The notes under the pieces: model-generated
The model's database searches: none
What the model was told of the DNA's origin: nothing
The model's input: only the letters and a program-made list of their open reading frames with translations
Origin: Saposhnikovia divaricata
Lineage: Eukaryota > Streptophyta > Magnoliopsida > Apiales > Apiaceae
Direction: 5' to 3'
DNA: 64,000 nucleotides
NCBI GenBank assembly: GCA_036435485.1
Contig: CM071595.1
Coordinates: 3,534,001-3,598,000 of the forward strand
In this document: positions 33,618 through 44,549 of the stretch, one piece after another
How the letters are laid out: each line of letters opens with the position of its first letter
Position numbering within the stretch: position 1 is the first letter of the stretch
Position numbers and translations under genes: made by a program

Positions 33618-36600
33618 CTAAAGCCAATCACTCTGGTATCTTATACCCATCTTATCTCTATGTCGATCAAAGTGAGCCTGAGACAATGCCTTAGTAAATG
33701 GGTCCGCTATGTTGTTATGTGTGTCAATTCTTACGATGTTGACATCCCCTCTTTCTATGATCTCTCGAATCAGATGAAAGCGCCGCAACACGTGTTTGGA
33801 ATTCTTATGGGAACTTGGTTCCTTAGCTTGAGCTATCGCTGCGTTGTTATCACAATACAACACTATTGGATCCTCAATGCTAGGAACTACTCCCAAATCA
33901 GAAACAAATTTCCTCATCCAGACAGCTTCCTTTGCAGCTTCACATGCAACTATATATTCCGCTTCCGCTGTGGAGTCAGCCGTTGTAGGCTGTTTGGAAC
34001 TCTTCCAACTAATCGCTCCCCCATTCAGAGTAAATACATACCCTGACTGGGATCTGCTACCATCGCCTTCTGATTGAAAACTAGAGTCAGTATAACCCTC
34101 AATTTTCAATTTAGATCCACCAAAAACAAGAAAAACATCTTTAGTCCTTCTCAAGTACTTCAATATGTTCTTCACTGCTTTCCAGTGTTCTTCACCTGGG
34201 TTAGACTGATATTTGCTCGTCACACTAAGTGAATGAGCAACATCAGCTCTAGTACATAACATCGCATATATGATGGATCCTATTGCCGAGGCATAAGGAA
34301 TCCTACTCATGCGCACCCTTTCCTCATATGTCTTTGGAGACATCTTCTCGGAAAGAGTAATCCCATGACTAATAGGAATGAGACCTCTTTTCGAGTTCTC
34401 CATGCTAAACCGTTTTAGCACTTTATCAATGTATGTACCTTGGGATAGGCCAATCGTTCGATTAGATCTATCTCTATAGATCTTCATCCCTAAAATATAG
34501 AATGCCTCTCCCAAGTCCTTCATAGTGAAGTTCTTTGATAGCCAGACCTTGACTGATTGTAACATCGGTATATCATTTCCTATTATAAGTATGTCATCCA
34601 CATACAATATAAGAAATGTTACCGCGCTCCCACTAACCTTCTTGTAAACACATGGTTCATCTAAGTTTTTGATAAAATCAAACTCTTTGATTGTCTCATC
34701 AAAACGGATGTTCCATCTTCGAGAAGCTTGCTTCAAACCATATATGGATCGAAGCAGTCTACATATTAGATTTTCATTTCCACTGGAAACAAATCCCTCT
34801 GGCTGTGTCATATACACTTCCTCTTCAAGTTTCCCATTGAGGAAGGCCGTCTTTACGTCCATTTGCCAGATCTCGTAATCATAGTAGGCTGCAATCGCAA
34901 GCAAAATCCTAATGGATTTGAGCAAGGCTACAGGCGAAAAGGTTTCATCAAAGTCAATCCCTTGTCTTTGTTTGAATCCTTTTGCCACAAGCCTGGCCTT
35001 ATAGGTCTCCACCTGGCCATCTGCTCCTAACTTTCGTTTGTATATCCATTTGCACCCAATGGGTTTAACTCCTTCAGGTGCCTCAACCAAAGTCCACACT
35101 TGGTTTATATACATCGAGTCCATTTCGGATTTCATGGCATCCTGCCATTTCTCTGAGTCATTACAACTCACAGCCTCTTCATAAGTCATAGGGTCCTCAT
35201 CATCAACAAATGACAAATCATCATCATTTTCAATGACAAGCCCGTAATATCTTTCGATTGGGCGGGACACTCTCTCTGACCTACGTAAAGGTTGTTCTAC
35301 AGAAGGTTGTTCTTTCTGAACAGGTACTTCTTCTCTAATCGTTGCATTTTGTGGTTCTTGAACTTCATCAAGTTCAATATTTCTCCCACTATTTCTATCA
35401 AGGAGGAACTGTTCCTCTAAGAAGTGTGCGTGTCTAGAAACAAATATCCTTTGATCAGAAGGATCATAGAAATAATATCCATGACCTTCTTTAGGATATC
35501 CCACAAAACTGCATTTCACGGATCTAGGTTCCAACTTATCATGTTCAACTTTCTTGACATAAGCTGGACACCCCCAAACCTTAACATGTTTAAGACCTGG
35601 TTTCTTCCTACTCCACATCTCATGTGGGGTTGTGAGAACCGATTTAGAAGGCACCTTGTTCAATAAATACGCTGACGTCTCTAAAGCATAACCCCATAGT
35701 GATACTGGAAGATTAGTAAAGCTCATCATGGACCTCACCATATCTAATAGAGTACGATTCCTTCTCTCAGATACTCCATTTAACTGTGGAGTATAGGGAG
35801 GGGTCCATTGAGAAACTATACCATTTTCTTTAAGATAACCTAAAAACTCTCCGCTTAAGTACTCACCTCCTCGATCTGATCGAAGAACTTTTATACTACG
35901 TGCGGTTTGTTTTTCTACTTCATTTCTATATTCCTTGAACTTTTCAAAAGCTTCGGATTTGTATTTCATAAGATATACATATCCTAACCTGGATCGATCA
36001 TCCGTAAAAGTAATGAAGTATGAAAATCCTCCTCTAGCACTTGTTGACATTGGTCCACATACATCTGTGTGTACCAAGTCTAACAACCCCGCAGCTCTCT
36101 CTCCATGTCCAGTAAATGGAGATTTAGTCATTTTACCCATGAGACAAGACTCGCATGTAGGATATGATTCAAAATCAAAATGTTCTAGTAACTTATCCTT
36201 ATGTAATGTGCGAAGTCTGGTCTCACTAATATGACCTAGTCTGCAGTGCCATAAATAAGTTGGATTTTTATTATCTCTTTTTCTTTTATGATTAGGTTGT
36301 TCAATTTGAAACAAATTATGTTCTAAGTCACATATATACAAACCATTATGTAATGTACCGTATCCATAAGTAATATTATTTCTCTTAATTAAACATTTAT
36401 TATTCTCAACAATAAATGTAAAACCATCCGAATCAAGTACAGGAATAGAAACAATATTTCTTACAATAGATGGTACATAATAACATTTATTCAACACGAT
36501 AGTTTTGCCCGTAGGCATATGCAAAGGAAATGATCCTACAGCTGCAGCAGCAACTCTTGCTCCATTGCCCATCAATAGAATCACTTCATCTTCCCCCAGA

Positions 36601-37100
36601 GGTCTACTTTGCTTTAGTCCCTGCAACGAATTGCAAATATGAGACCCACAAGCAGTATCCAATACCCAAGTAGAAATCTGACTTAAAGACATATTTAGTT
36701 CAATCATGAACATACCTGAATCTGAAGCGGTAATCTCATTGCCCTTCTTATTCTTTAACTCTGCAAGGTAAACCTTGCAGTTCCTCTTCCAGTGTCCCAC
36801 CTTGTTACAGTGGAAGCAAACTGCTTTGCTTTTCGGGTCAGCCTTTGGTGGAACAGGCTTATTCTCACCCTTTTTCTTATTCTTCGGCTTCCAGTTCCTC
36901 TTCCTCTTAGTAGAGGTACTGGCACCGATCATAAGAACAGAACCCCTTTTGGAGGGAAAATTTGCCTCAGCAGTTTTCAGCATGTTGTGGAGCTCAGCTA
37001 AGCTGGCATCCAGCTTGTTCATGTGAAAGTTCATAACGAACTGCGAGAACGAATCCGGGAGTGACTGCAAGACTAAATCTTGGCATAACTCCCCATCCAT
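33618..37100 (-). CDS. Copia-C gag C-terminus, protease, integrase, reverse transcriptase and RNase H
   Basis: One open frame of 1,160 residues. In order: gag end (LVLQSLPDSFSQFVMNFHMN), knuckle CFHCNKVGHWKRNC (about residue 95), protease WVLDTACGSHIC (about 146), pre-integrase LWHCRLGHISETRL, integrase with HTDVCGPM, LRSDRGGEY and GVSERRNR, reverse transcriptase with WIYKRKLG, QMDVKTAFLNGKL and active site YVDDILIIGND, and RNase H with YTDSSFQSEG and STAEAEYIV, ending SDWL. Together these encode all steps of retrotransposition. The first Met here is internal, because the true gag start is at 37547, upstream of a TAG. The protease has DTA where DTG or DSG is usual. Confidence 0.93.
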   Translation of the reverse strand: MDGELCQDLVLQSLPDSFSQFVMNFHMNKLDASLAELHNMLKTAEANFPSKRGSVLMIGASTSTKRKRNWKPKNKKKGENKPVPPKADPKSKAVCFHCNKVGHWKRNCKVYLAELKNKKGNEITASDSGMFMIELNMSLSQISTWVLDTACGSHICNSLQGLKQSRPLGEDEVILLMGNGARVAAAAVGSFPLHMPTGKTIVLNKCYYVPSIVRNIVSIPVLDSDGFTFIVENNKCLIKRNNITYGYGTLHNGLYICDLEHNLFQIEQPNHKRKRDNKNPTYLWHCRLGHISETRLRTLHKDKLLEHFDFESYPTCESCLMGKMTKSPFTGHGERAAGLLDLVHTDVCGPMSTSARGGFSYFITFTDDRSRLGYVYLMKYKSEAFEKFKEYRNEVEKQTARSIKVLRSDRGGEYLSGEFLGYLKENGIVSQWTPPYTPQLNGVSERRNRTLLDMVRSMMSFTNLPVSLWGYALETSAYLLNKVPSKSVLTTPHEMWSRKKPGLKHVKVWGCPAYVKKVEHDKLEPRSVKCSFVGYPKEGHGYYFYDPSDQRIFVSRHAHFLEEQFLLDRNSGRNIELDEVQEPQNATIREEVPVQKEQPSVEQPLRRSERVSRPIERYYGLVIENDDDLSFVDDEDPMTYEEAVSCNDSEKWQDAMKSEMDSMYINQVWTLVEAPEGVKPIGCKWIYKRKLGADGQVETYKARLVAKGFKQRQGIDFDETFSPVALLKSIRILLAIAAYYDYEIWQMDVKTAFLNGKLEEEVYMTQPEGFVSSGNENLICRLLRSIYGLKQASRRWNIRFDETIKEFDFIKNLDEPCVYKKVSGSAVTFLILYVDDILIIGNDIPMLQSVKVWLSKNFTMKDLGEAFYILGMKIYRDRSNRTIGLSQGTYIDKVLKRFSMENSKRGLIPISHGITLSEKMSPKTYEERVRMSRIPYASAIGSIIYAMLCTRADVAHSLSVTSKYQSNPGEEHWKAVKNILKYLRRTKDVFLVFGGSKLKIEGYTDSSFQSEGDGSRSQSGYVFTLNGGAISWKSSKQPTTADSTAEAEYIVACEAAKEAVWMRKFVSDLGVVPSIEDPIVLYCDNNAAIAQAKEPSSHKNSKHVLRRFHLIREIIERGDVNIVRIDTHNNIADPFTKALSQAHFDRHRDKMGIRYQSDWL

Positions 37101-37112
37101 GACAAAACCTAA

Positions 37113-37547
37113 CTACCCTAGATGCTCAATCAGATTGATCATCTTAAGCACATGGTCATTCACAGATGACCCTTCAGCCATTCTACATTGGAATAGCTCT
37201 TTCGATATATCATATCGAGCGGTTCTCCCTTGTACATCATAAAGCTCCTGTAGATGTATCAGAATGGTTGGAGCATCCATTTTCTCATGTTGCTTCTGTA
37301 ACTCAGGTGTCATGGATGCTAGCATGACACATTGAGCAACATTAGCAACATCTAACCATTCATTATACACTTCTCGTTCATGGAAAAGTGCATCATCAGA
37401 AAGAGGTACAGGTAAAGGCGAGTCAAGCACATAATCCTTCTTCTCAGCCCTGAGAACGATTCTCAGGTTTCGAAGCCAATCAGCATAATTGGGACCAGTC
37501 AATTTGTTCGCATCAAGTATGCTACGGAGTGATAGAGCAGAAGACAT
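37113..37547 (-). CDS. Copia-C gag N-terminal part
   Basis: 144 residues starting MSSALSLRSILDANKLTG and continuing through YADWLRNLRIVLRAEKK, a Copia gag N-terminal domain. It ends at a TAG (37113-37115). Four codons later the same frame continues as the 1,160-residue frame. Related gags have a Lys or similar residue at the TAG. Either one nonsense mutation disables the element or readthrough makes gag-pol. Confidence 0.92.
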   Translation of the reverse strand: MSSALSLRSILDANKLTGPNYADWLRNLRIVLRAEKKDYVLDSPLPVPLSDDALFHEREVYNEWLDVANVAQCVMLASMTPELQKQHEKMDAPTILIHLQELYDVQGRTARYDISKELFQCRMAEGSSVNDHVLKMINLIEHLG

Positions 37548-39254
37548 GATCTATAAATCTGAAATTTGTGAACACATAACAACATTAGTAGATATCCAAT
37601 TTTATTATAACACCTTATGAATCGGGTCTTTATTCATAGGTGGCTCCCACAGTTTTATTAAAATTATACAACCCTCAAATGTATAACTTAAGCATTCTCA
37701 ATGCATGTGAGAATAGGGATCCTACTTTCCATTATATAACCTCGGCTGTAGCACGAAACGCTATGTAATGTTCCATAGGCATATAACTCTTTATCAATTA
37801 CATCTCATGTTATTCCCTAATTCCATTTAGCCTCTTGAATTATTGAATCACGGCTGTAGTATGTCTAAATTCAATATTCTAAATCAAGTGAGACCCAACA
37901 TTTCGTTAAATTAATAAGATCTCAATAGCCCACGGCTGTAGCACGTAACGACAATTGGATTCTAATTAATTATACGTATCTCATGTAATAGACAAGTAAT
38001 TCCTATTTTTGAAAACGAAGCCCTCGGCTGTAGCACGAAACGACAAAGCTCAAAACTAAGAATCACTTTCTACCATGTTGGAAGGCTATGACCGACACAA
38101 GCCCGTTGTGACATTGGCCATTTTATTACTTGATATTAAATAACGAGGGATTTTATATTATTTAGGTTACGAAACGTTTTCGTTAAAACCTAAAGTCAAA
38201 CATGCATTTTATATACGATATATAAAACTATATATATTATCTCATGGAATTTCTATACACACATATATATAGGCAAACATGTTATATCATGTTAAACATT
38301 GTTAAACATCTATATGAAACAATATTTGTATTTTAACGCATTTTAACACAATTAAAACGGACTTTAAAACACTTCCGGAAGCTATAACCATTTTAAAATT
38401 AATTTTTAAAATTTATTTGACCACTCCATTAGATCCGTCTCGAAAAAACGAATCCAACGATATATTATACGCCTCAAACGGAGTTACGGATCAACGGGAA
38501 AAGTCAAAATACGGATCAGGGTCATTTCTGTCACATACAGACCCTGTAACGCATTACCAGAATGCGTTACAGGCCAAAAATAACATTTTTCCTATGTAAC
38601 GCATTCAACAGACGCGTTACACATGGATGACGTCATGCTGACGTCATGCTGACGTCAGCATACCGACCCGTGACCCGACCCGACCCATGACCCGACCCAC
38701 CATGGACCGACCCGACCCGGCACGTGAGCTGCACGCGCGGCGCGTGAGCCGCCAGCGCGTGAAGCCCACGCGCGGATCACAGTCGCGGGCAGTGAAATCC
38801 TTATCAGTCGACAGAAATTTTAAATATATATATATAAATATCAGTCGGTTTGATAATTCTCTTTTCAGCCCACCAACCCAACTTTAACTTTTACACAGCC
38901 TACTAAGTTAAAGTTTTGGGCCCCCAATAATACTACCCATCTAGATATTTTTTTATAAATAATATATATTTATAACCAGATTATTATTTATTAATTTCTA
39001 AACTCTTTAAAAATCAATAATAAATAATCTATCCATGGGAAAATTATGAAACTTTTTCTGGGACTTCTACAATACTTGTAGAAAATATATCAGTGATCAA
39101 AATTATTTTAAAAAATAATTTATTAATTAATTCGTAATTAATTTGATTATAGCCTCCTAGAACTTCAAAAATTCATAACTAATTCATACAAGCTTGAAAA
39201 ATTCCGAAATTTTTTCTGGGATCTATATACATGCAACCTATGCTCTGATACCAT
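37548..39254 (-). other. Copia-C untranslated leader with repeats and hairpins
   Basis: About 1.7 kb between the primer site and gag with no coding domain. It contains four copies of a CGGCTGTAGCACG motif (37743, 37851, 37933, 38034), a perfect 13-bp inverted repeat with a 5-nt loop at 38543-38573, a second hairpin at 38595-38621, three TGACGTC boxes at 38628-38657, and GACCCGACCC repeats near 38665-38720. Long leaders with RNA dimerisation and packaging signals are expected in this group. The roles of these elements are inferred. Confidence 0.75.
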
Positions 39255-40947
39255 TGAAGGAATTTATGACCGTAGCGGAAGTGTAAATCACATTTACTTG
39301 CATAAAAACCTAATTAATCATGTATATAGATTTAAAAATTGTATGAACACAAGAAAAATACCTTGATAGCTTTCCTGGGATTGTTATGAATGTGTCTATG
39401 ATTTCCAGCAATCACCCCTCAAGTGTGGAGTGCTCTAATGGTATCCACCAAGATCAAATATCATATAGTAGATTAAGAACAATTGAGAAAATTAATTAAA
39501 TGGTTTGGAATGATTTTGATGAACTTCAAAAGCTCTCCATGATCTTCTAAACCTCCTGGGATGTTTTGTGTTGTGTTTGTGATATCTCCAACTCTTGGAT
39601 ATGTTTGATATTTAAAGAAATAAAGTCTTTACTTTATCTAATTAAATAATCATTTAATAATTAAAACCCTTTTAATTATTAATCCCATTCTGAAAATAAT
39701 TCTCTCATAAAATTTAATTTCTCAAACTAAATTTTGTAATTAATAATTATTAAGAACTTTTCTTAATTTATTTATAATCTATTAAATCTTATTTAATAAA
39801 TTATAAATAATTGCTAATTAATTATTTATTCAATAAATAAATAATTCATAGCCATTATTAATTATTCTCATCATCTATAAATATTTAACCTTTTTATGGT
39901 GTGACCCTTTAGGTTCAATATTAAGCCGGTAGTAGAAATAAATAATAATAAACTATTTATTATTACTTATACGAATTACTAATTAATTCGTTAAATATAA
40001 TTACATTAGTAATTAATATTTATTCTACATCGTGAGTGATACTTTTGAATATATCGCGACTATCCGGATAATATGAATTCATTGCTTAGAATATATAAAA
40101 CCTATTCAGCAAATGGTTACCGTACAATCAATTCCTTCTACCCGACAATATCCCGATTAAATACAAGGCATGGATCGCGTGTCAAGCCTATTTAATTTAA
40201 TCATATAATTTCTTATACATTATGTCTAGTTCATTTGAATTAGAAACTCTTTCTAACTTCAATTACTCTGGCCAGAGATTCCAGAACTAACATAGTAAGA
40301 ACATCATAGGATATTCACTTTCTTTTACTGAAAGGGGTAGATTCTTTATCGATCGTTAACTATCTTCATATACAAATTCCTATACCCGGAATAGAACTAA
40401 TGATTGTCCCTTGAGGACTTAGAACTAAACCAAAACATAGTTCATTGTATATAAGATTACTTTAACGGTCTCAAGTCTAAGGACACTTGTACCACCATCA
40501 ACTTATGAACAACTATTAACACGTGAGTAAACTCCATTAGTCGTTCATTTGATCAAGTCACGTTCAGTGAACTTATTCTCCAATAAGCACCTACATACTA
40601 GCTATAGTGTCATCACACGAATGTCTATGAGAACAGACATCCTTCCGAGGAAGCAAGCATAGTATGTACCGATCTTTACGGATTGACTAACTCCCAATTA
40701 GTTATCCTACGATCGGGAACTATTTAAGTTTAGTGTTATCCTCTTCTAGATCTCATTATTATAATCTCATTATAATTCTAGAAGCTTTACTCTAAACTAT
40801 GGAACTTCTTATTTAAACACTTTAAATAGATAAAGCCCGTAATAAAAACAACAAGTCTTTTATTAATATAAATAAAATCAAATAAGATTACATGAAAGTA
40901 TTTCCTAACCCATCACACATGATTGGGTTTAGGACAAAATACTATCA
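39255..40947 (-). repeat. Copia-C 5' LTR
   Basis: A 1,693-bp LTR, transcription start side of Copia-C on the minus strand. Begins and ends as in the 3' copy and is followed (rightwards) by target duplication TACTT. See the 3' LTR for comparison. Confidence 0.95.
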
Positions 40948-41039
40948 TACTTGTCCCTAGCGTCGTACTCTTGTTATTGCTTTCGCTTCTTTGAGTCATT
41001 GACACCCTTTCCATTACCTATTGCGGCCTCTTTCTTCAT
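40948..41039 (-). pseudogene. Gypsy-A gag island between two nested Copia elements
   Basis: 92 bp of Gypsy-A gag left between Copia-C (duplication TACTT) and Copia-D (duplication TTCAT). On the minus strand it reads MKKEAAIGNGKGVNDSKKRK, then a stop and EYDARDKY. It connects the gag ends at 55159 and 31910 when the nested elements are removed. Confidence 0.8.
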
Positions 41040-42180
41040 TGTTAGGTCCAGAATAACGTAGAAGGGGGGTTGAATGCGTTATTCTAAAAATATTTCGATT
41101 TTTGATGTGGATATGAGATCAAAAATACTGAATCGAAATAACACAACTGTTTGGGAAATATCTTTGAATAGATAAAACTCGGAGGTTTGTTAGACAATCT
41201 AATCTTATGGATCAGCTACAAAATCAAGCCCTCCTAAGGATAGTTTAGGCACGAGGACCTTCTACCCGACACTTCCTGAAAGCGGGCTAAGCCGGCTTTC
41301 CTACTAGATGGACTGTCTAGCAGCTTACACAGAGAAGATATAAGAGAGAGAAGAGAAAGTTGTGTGTGTTGAGGTGTGTTTTGAAATGAAATACAACAAG
41401 CCTATTTATAGATTATAGAAAGTCACGATTTGACACTATTCCAACAACCCCCAAATAGTAACCGAGCACTATTCCAACAACCCCCAAATAGTAACCGGAC
41501 ACTATTTTACCAACCCCAAATAGTAACCGGGCACTATTACACCAACCCCAAATAGTAATCATGCATAGTAACTTTGCATAGTAACTACGCATAATAATAC
41601 TATTTTTGTATCTCTTGGGCTTCTTTGATCTGTTTTATTCTGCTGTTTTAATTCATCTCTGAAAATAATTCAAGTACTAGATTAATTTAATTATTTATTA
41701 TAAATAATTAATTAATCTGTTACTTATTTAATTTTCAGAGAGTAAATTAATTTTTGACAATACCTTGAAATATTATGTCTATCCTTGATCGTCAATAGGA
41801 TTTTGAAATTCTTTCTGTAAATTAATCTGTTGATCCTTCTCGTATGTGCTGACACTTAGTGCGTTGGTCTGGTTCACAAGTGACTAGCACTGATCTTGAT
41901 CTTCACACCTTCGTTACATTCCAATTGATTAGCCTGTAGCAGTATCTTCAAATTATGTAAATACATGGAATCTTTTTGGCTCTTCAACTGAATCATCTGT
42001 ACATCTTATTCTGTCACTGAGGCTTGAACATGTTAATGAACTTCTTTCAGCGACTTGATCCTTGTTGGTGCCTGTTCTTCAAATTTCACGATCCATGTAT
42101 AGATTTAATATTATTTATCTTTTATCCTAGTTGAGTTATATATATCCTCTATTACATATTACATTACATTATGCTTTACA
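41040..42180 (-). repeat. Copia-D 3' LTR
   Basis: A 1,141-bp LTR. Plus-strand ends are TGTTAGGTCC and GCTTTACA. It contains a tandem array of about four 32-34-bp units (CACTATTCCAACAACCCCCA type) at about 41434-41560. It is about 240 bp longer than its partner at 54251-55153, which has lost a segment between short TTACATT repeats. Confidence 0.9.
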
Positions 42181-42413
42181 ATCTCCCCCTATTTGATTGT
42201 TAGGGTTTGACAAGAAAATCCCTAGAGGATAACTCAACTGATATAACAAAAATATAATACAAAGATAAATAATATTAAAGCGCATTCTGGATCATATATA
42301 TATACATTTTCCAGATTTCTAAAATTAACCAAGTTTAAGACAATTGTTTCTTTAGACTGAACATATCTTCAAGTTTGCCTTTGCTTTCTTTCCACATAGC
42401 ACTAATACTCCCA

Positions 42414-44549
42414 TTAGCTTTTCCTTTCCCAAATTAAAGTTAATTCCGTGTCAACAACCTTTTCCTTACCCTTATTACGCCTAGTAGCTTCTTGCCCATC
42501 CACCGTCTCCCCCTCAGTTGGGTTATCCTCCAGAATAGTAGGATGTGGAGTTGGTAAATTGGACGAAGCTGTCTTTACCAAGGAATTAATTGCATGACTA
42601 AACTGGGCTGCCATGGAACTTAATTGAACCTGGAATGCATCATGTTGAATAAGTTGCAAATTTTTGATTTCTACAATGGACTTACAGATATTTGACAACT
42701 TTTTCTCCATTGTTTGGACCCGTGTAAGGAGTCTGTTGTATTCCTTTCTGGTTATAGGTGCATGTGGTTCAGTAGGTTGCTCACTCATACGTTCTGCAAG
42801 TGTTTCACTCAACACTCTATATTCACTCGGTGTAGTGGTTTGGGTTACACTTGCATGTTCTATTCATGTTTCCCTCAACTCTCCTCCAGAGCTTCCACCG
42901 ATATGTGTACCTGCAAATGAAATCATCCTAGCCCCTTTTTCAGAGGTCATGGATGGTACAATTAAAGTTCGTGAGCTTTCTTCCTCGCGTGAAGCGAGTT
43001 ACCGACCACTGGTAAAGAGTGGTAAATCTCGAAAGAGATCCAGAGATTTTCCCTCTGGGAGATTAAACTTGAATCGATTAAATGGCACAAAACCCAAGTT
43101 TCCTTCGTACGTCTGTGAAGACACTTGGTTCATAAAAGAAACACCTACCGATGGATCTTTCCGTAAAATGGAAGATACACCAGCAGTTATTGAGGTAGGT
43201 AATTCCACCTCGGATGCCTGTGAAGGCATTTAATCTTTAGAAAGATCATCAACCACTCTTATGTTCCGTGAAATGGAACTCAAGATAGTTGCTCTCGTCA
43301 ATTCAACCTTATTTACATTTTCACTCATTTGACAATGAAGAATTGTTTCACTAACAGTTGCAGTTACCTCAGGTTCATTTGGTTTACTTCTTTTAGAATG
43401 AGGTAGAGCTGCTGATGTAACTAACTCCTTATGTGGTGCTGCTGAGGCACTATCTCCCTCAAAAGTGTTGATGGCTGGTCGTTTAAGTGACAATTGAGGT
43501 GTAGGAGTTTGTTGTGTTTGTGTTTGCATTTGTAGAATGGGCTCTTCGACCTGTGTTAGAGTCGGTGGGATTTCCTGCTCTTGGTCGGGTAAGATGGCCA
43601 CTAGGGGCTGTAGAAACTGTATTTCCCGTGACACAACAGGGAATACAGAGGTTGGAATAGCAGGGATTGAAATATTACCTTGTCGTATACCTGCTCTCAC
43701 TGGTCTTGGTAACAACGGAAGTGGGACAGTCTTTAGATATTTAGTTAGGACTGTAGGCACATCCGTATAGTTCTTTTTGCTTATGTAATTAATTACATTC
43801 GTCTTCATGTAAGAACATTCCACCTTTTGACCATTTTCCAAGCGTACCCTGTCTTCATCATTCAAAAAATCATTTAATATTAGCTGTAGAAATCTTGGAT
43901 ATAGACATTTGACATCTTGAGTCCGAACATCTCTTGTTCCCAAGTGTTTCATCTTTAAAATGATTTGACCAAGCACTATTTTTCCAAAATTAATCCTCAA
44001 ATTATTGGCGACCGTATACCCTATTTTTTGAATAAATTCAGGTATTCAATCTTGATTTATTCTATCTGAGGAAAAAGCATGGTTAAGAGTATGAAAGAAG
44101 AAATTCCAATACTGGGTTAGAAACGTTCTAGAAAAATTACCAGTATTGAAATTGCCATCTTGGTACCTTATAAAACGAAAGAACATTTCAATCTGTTCAG
44201 GTGTAGGATCAGAAACAAGATTTTCCATAGGAAAATGAAGAATTCGACTAACATCTCGTTCAGTGACCCTAATCGACCTACCAAACAGTCGATATGTGAT
44301 TGAACACCCGTCCTGTCCAGAAGTGTTAACCGCACTGCAATATGGTCCACGCAATGCATCATGGTTAAGCTGCACTGGTGTAACTAAAGCATAGCGAATT
44401 AACAAATGTTTATTCAGAAATTGTGTCCAAGCCCAAAATGGCTCATCAAGAATGGTTTCGATTTGCTGAATGGAAATATGATTACCTTTAGCAATTAAAA
44501 AGCTTCCCTGCAATGCCATTTTCAAAACTTTGAGGAAATTCAAAAACAA
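42414..44549 (-). pseudogene. Copia-D additional ORF downstream of pol (about 711 codons, with stops)
   Basis: One phase stays open from 44549 to 42414 except for four in-frame stops (about 44046, 43230, 42999 and 42870), all compatible with C-to-T changes. The N-terminal third has GNHISIQQIETILDEPFWAW, a YCSAVNTSGQDG stretch and SRILHFPMENLV. The middle has DVKCLYPRFLQLIL and a Pro/Gln-rich stretch. The C-terminal end has a coiled-coil-like heptad segment (VQTMEKKLSNICKSIVEIKN). I see no signal peptide or membrane segment, so it is not an obvious envelope protein. Sireviruses often carry an extra frame here. The exact family is not recognised. The true start may be the internal Met 11 (MALQGS). 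Confidence 0.75.

Larger units (their letters stand above)
31911..40947 (-). mobile_element. Young, nearly intact Ty1/copia retrotransposon (Copia-C, Angela-like)
   Basis: A 9,037-bp minus-strand element in Gypsy-A with a perfect 5-bp duplication TACTT (31906-31910 and 40948-40952). Both LTRs are 1,693 bp, and I found only two differences by eye (C/G near 32935 and T/C near 33473 against the other copy). The minus-strand primer site is TGGTATCAGAG (39243-39253) and the polypurine tract is AAGTGGGAGTT beside 33604. The gag-pol frame is open except for one TAG. LTR length and protein sequence suggest the Angela/BARE group, with moderate confidence. Confidence 0.95.

Noticed and set aside
42414..44549. 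Calling the extra Copia-D frame an envelope gene
   Set aside because: The position fits, but I see no signal peptide, membrane segment or known envelope motif.
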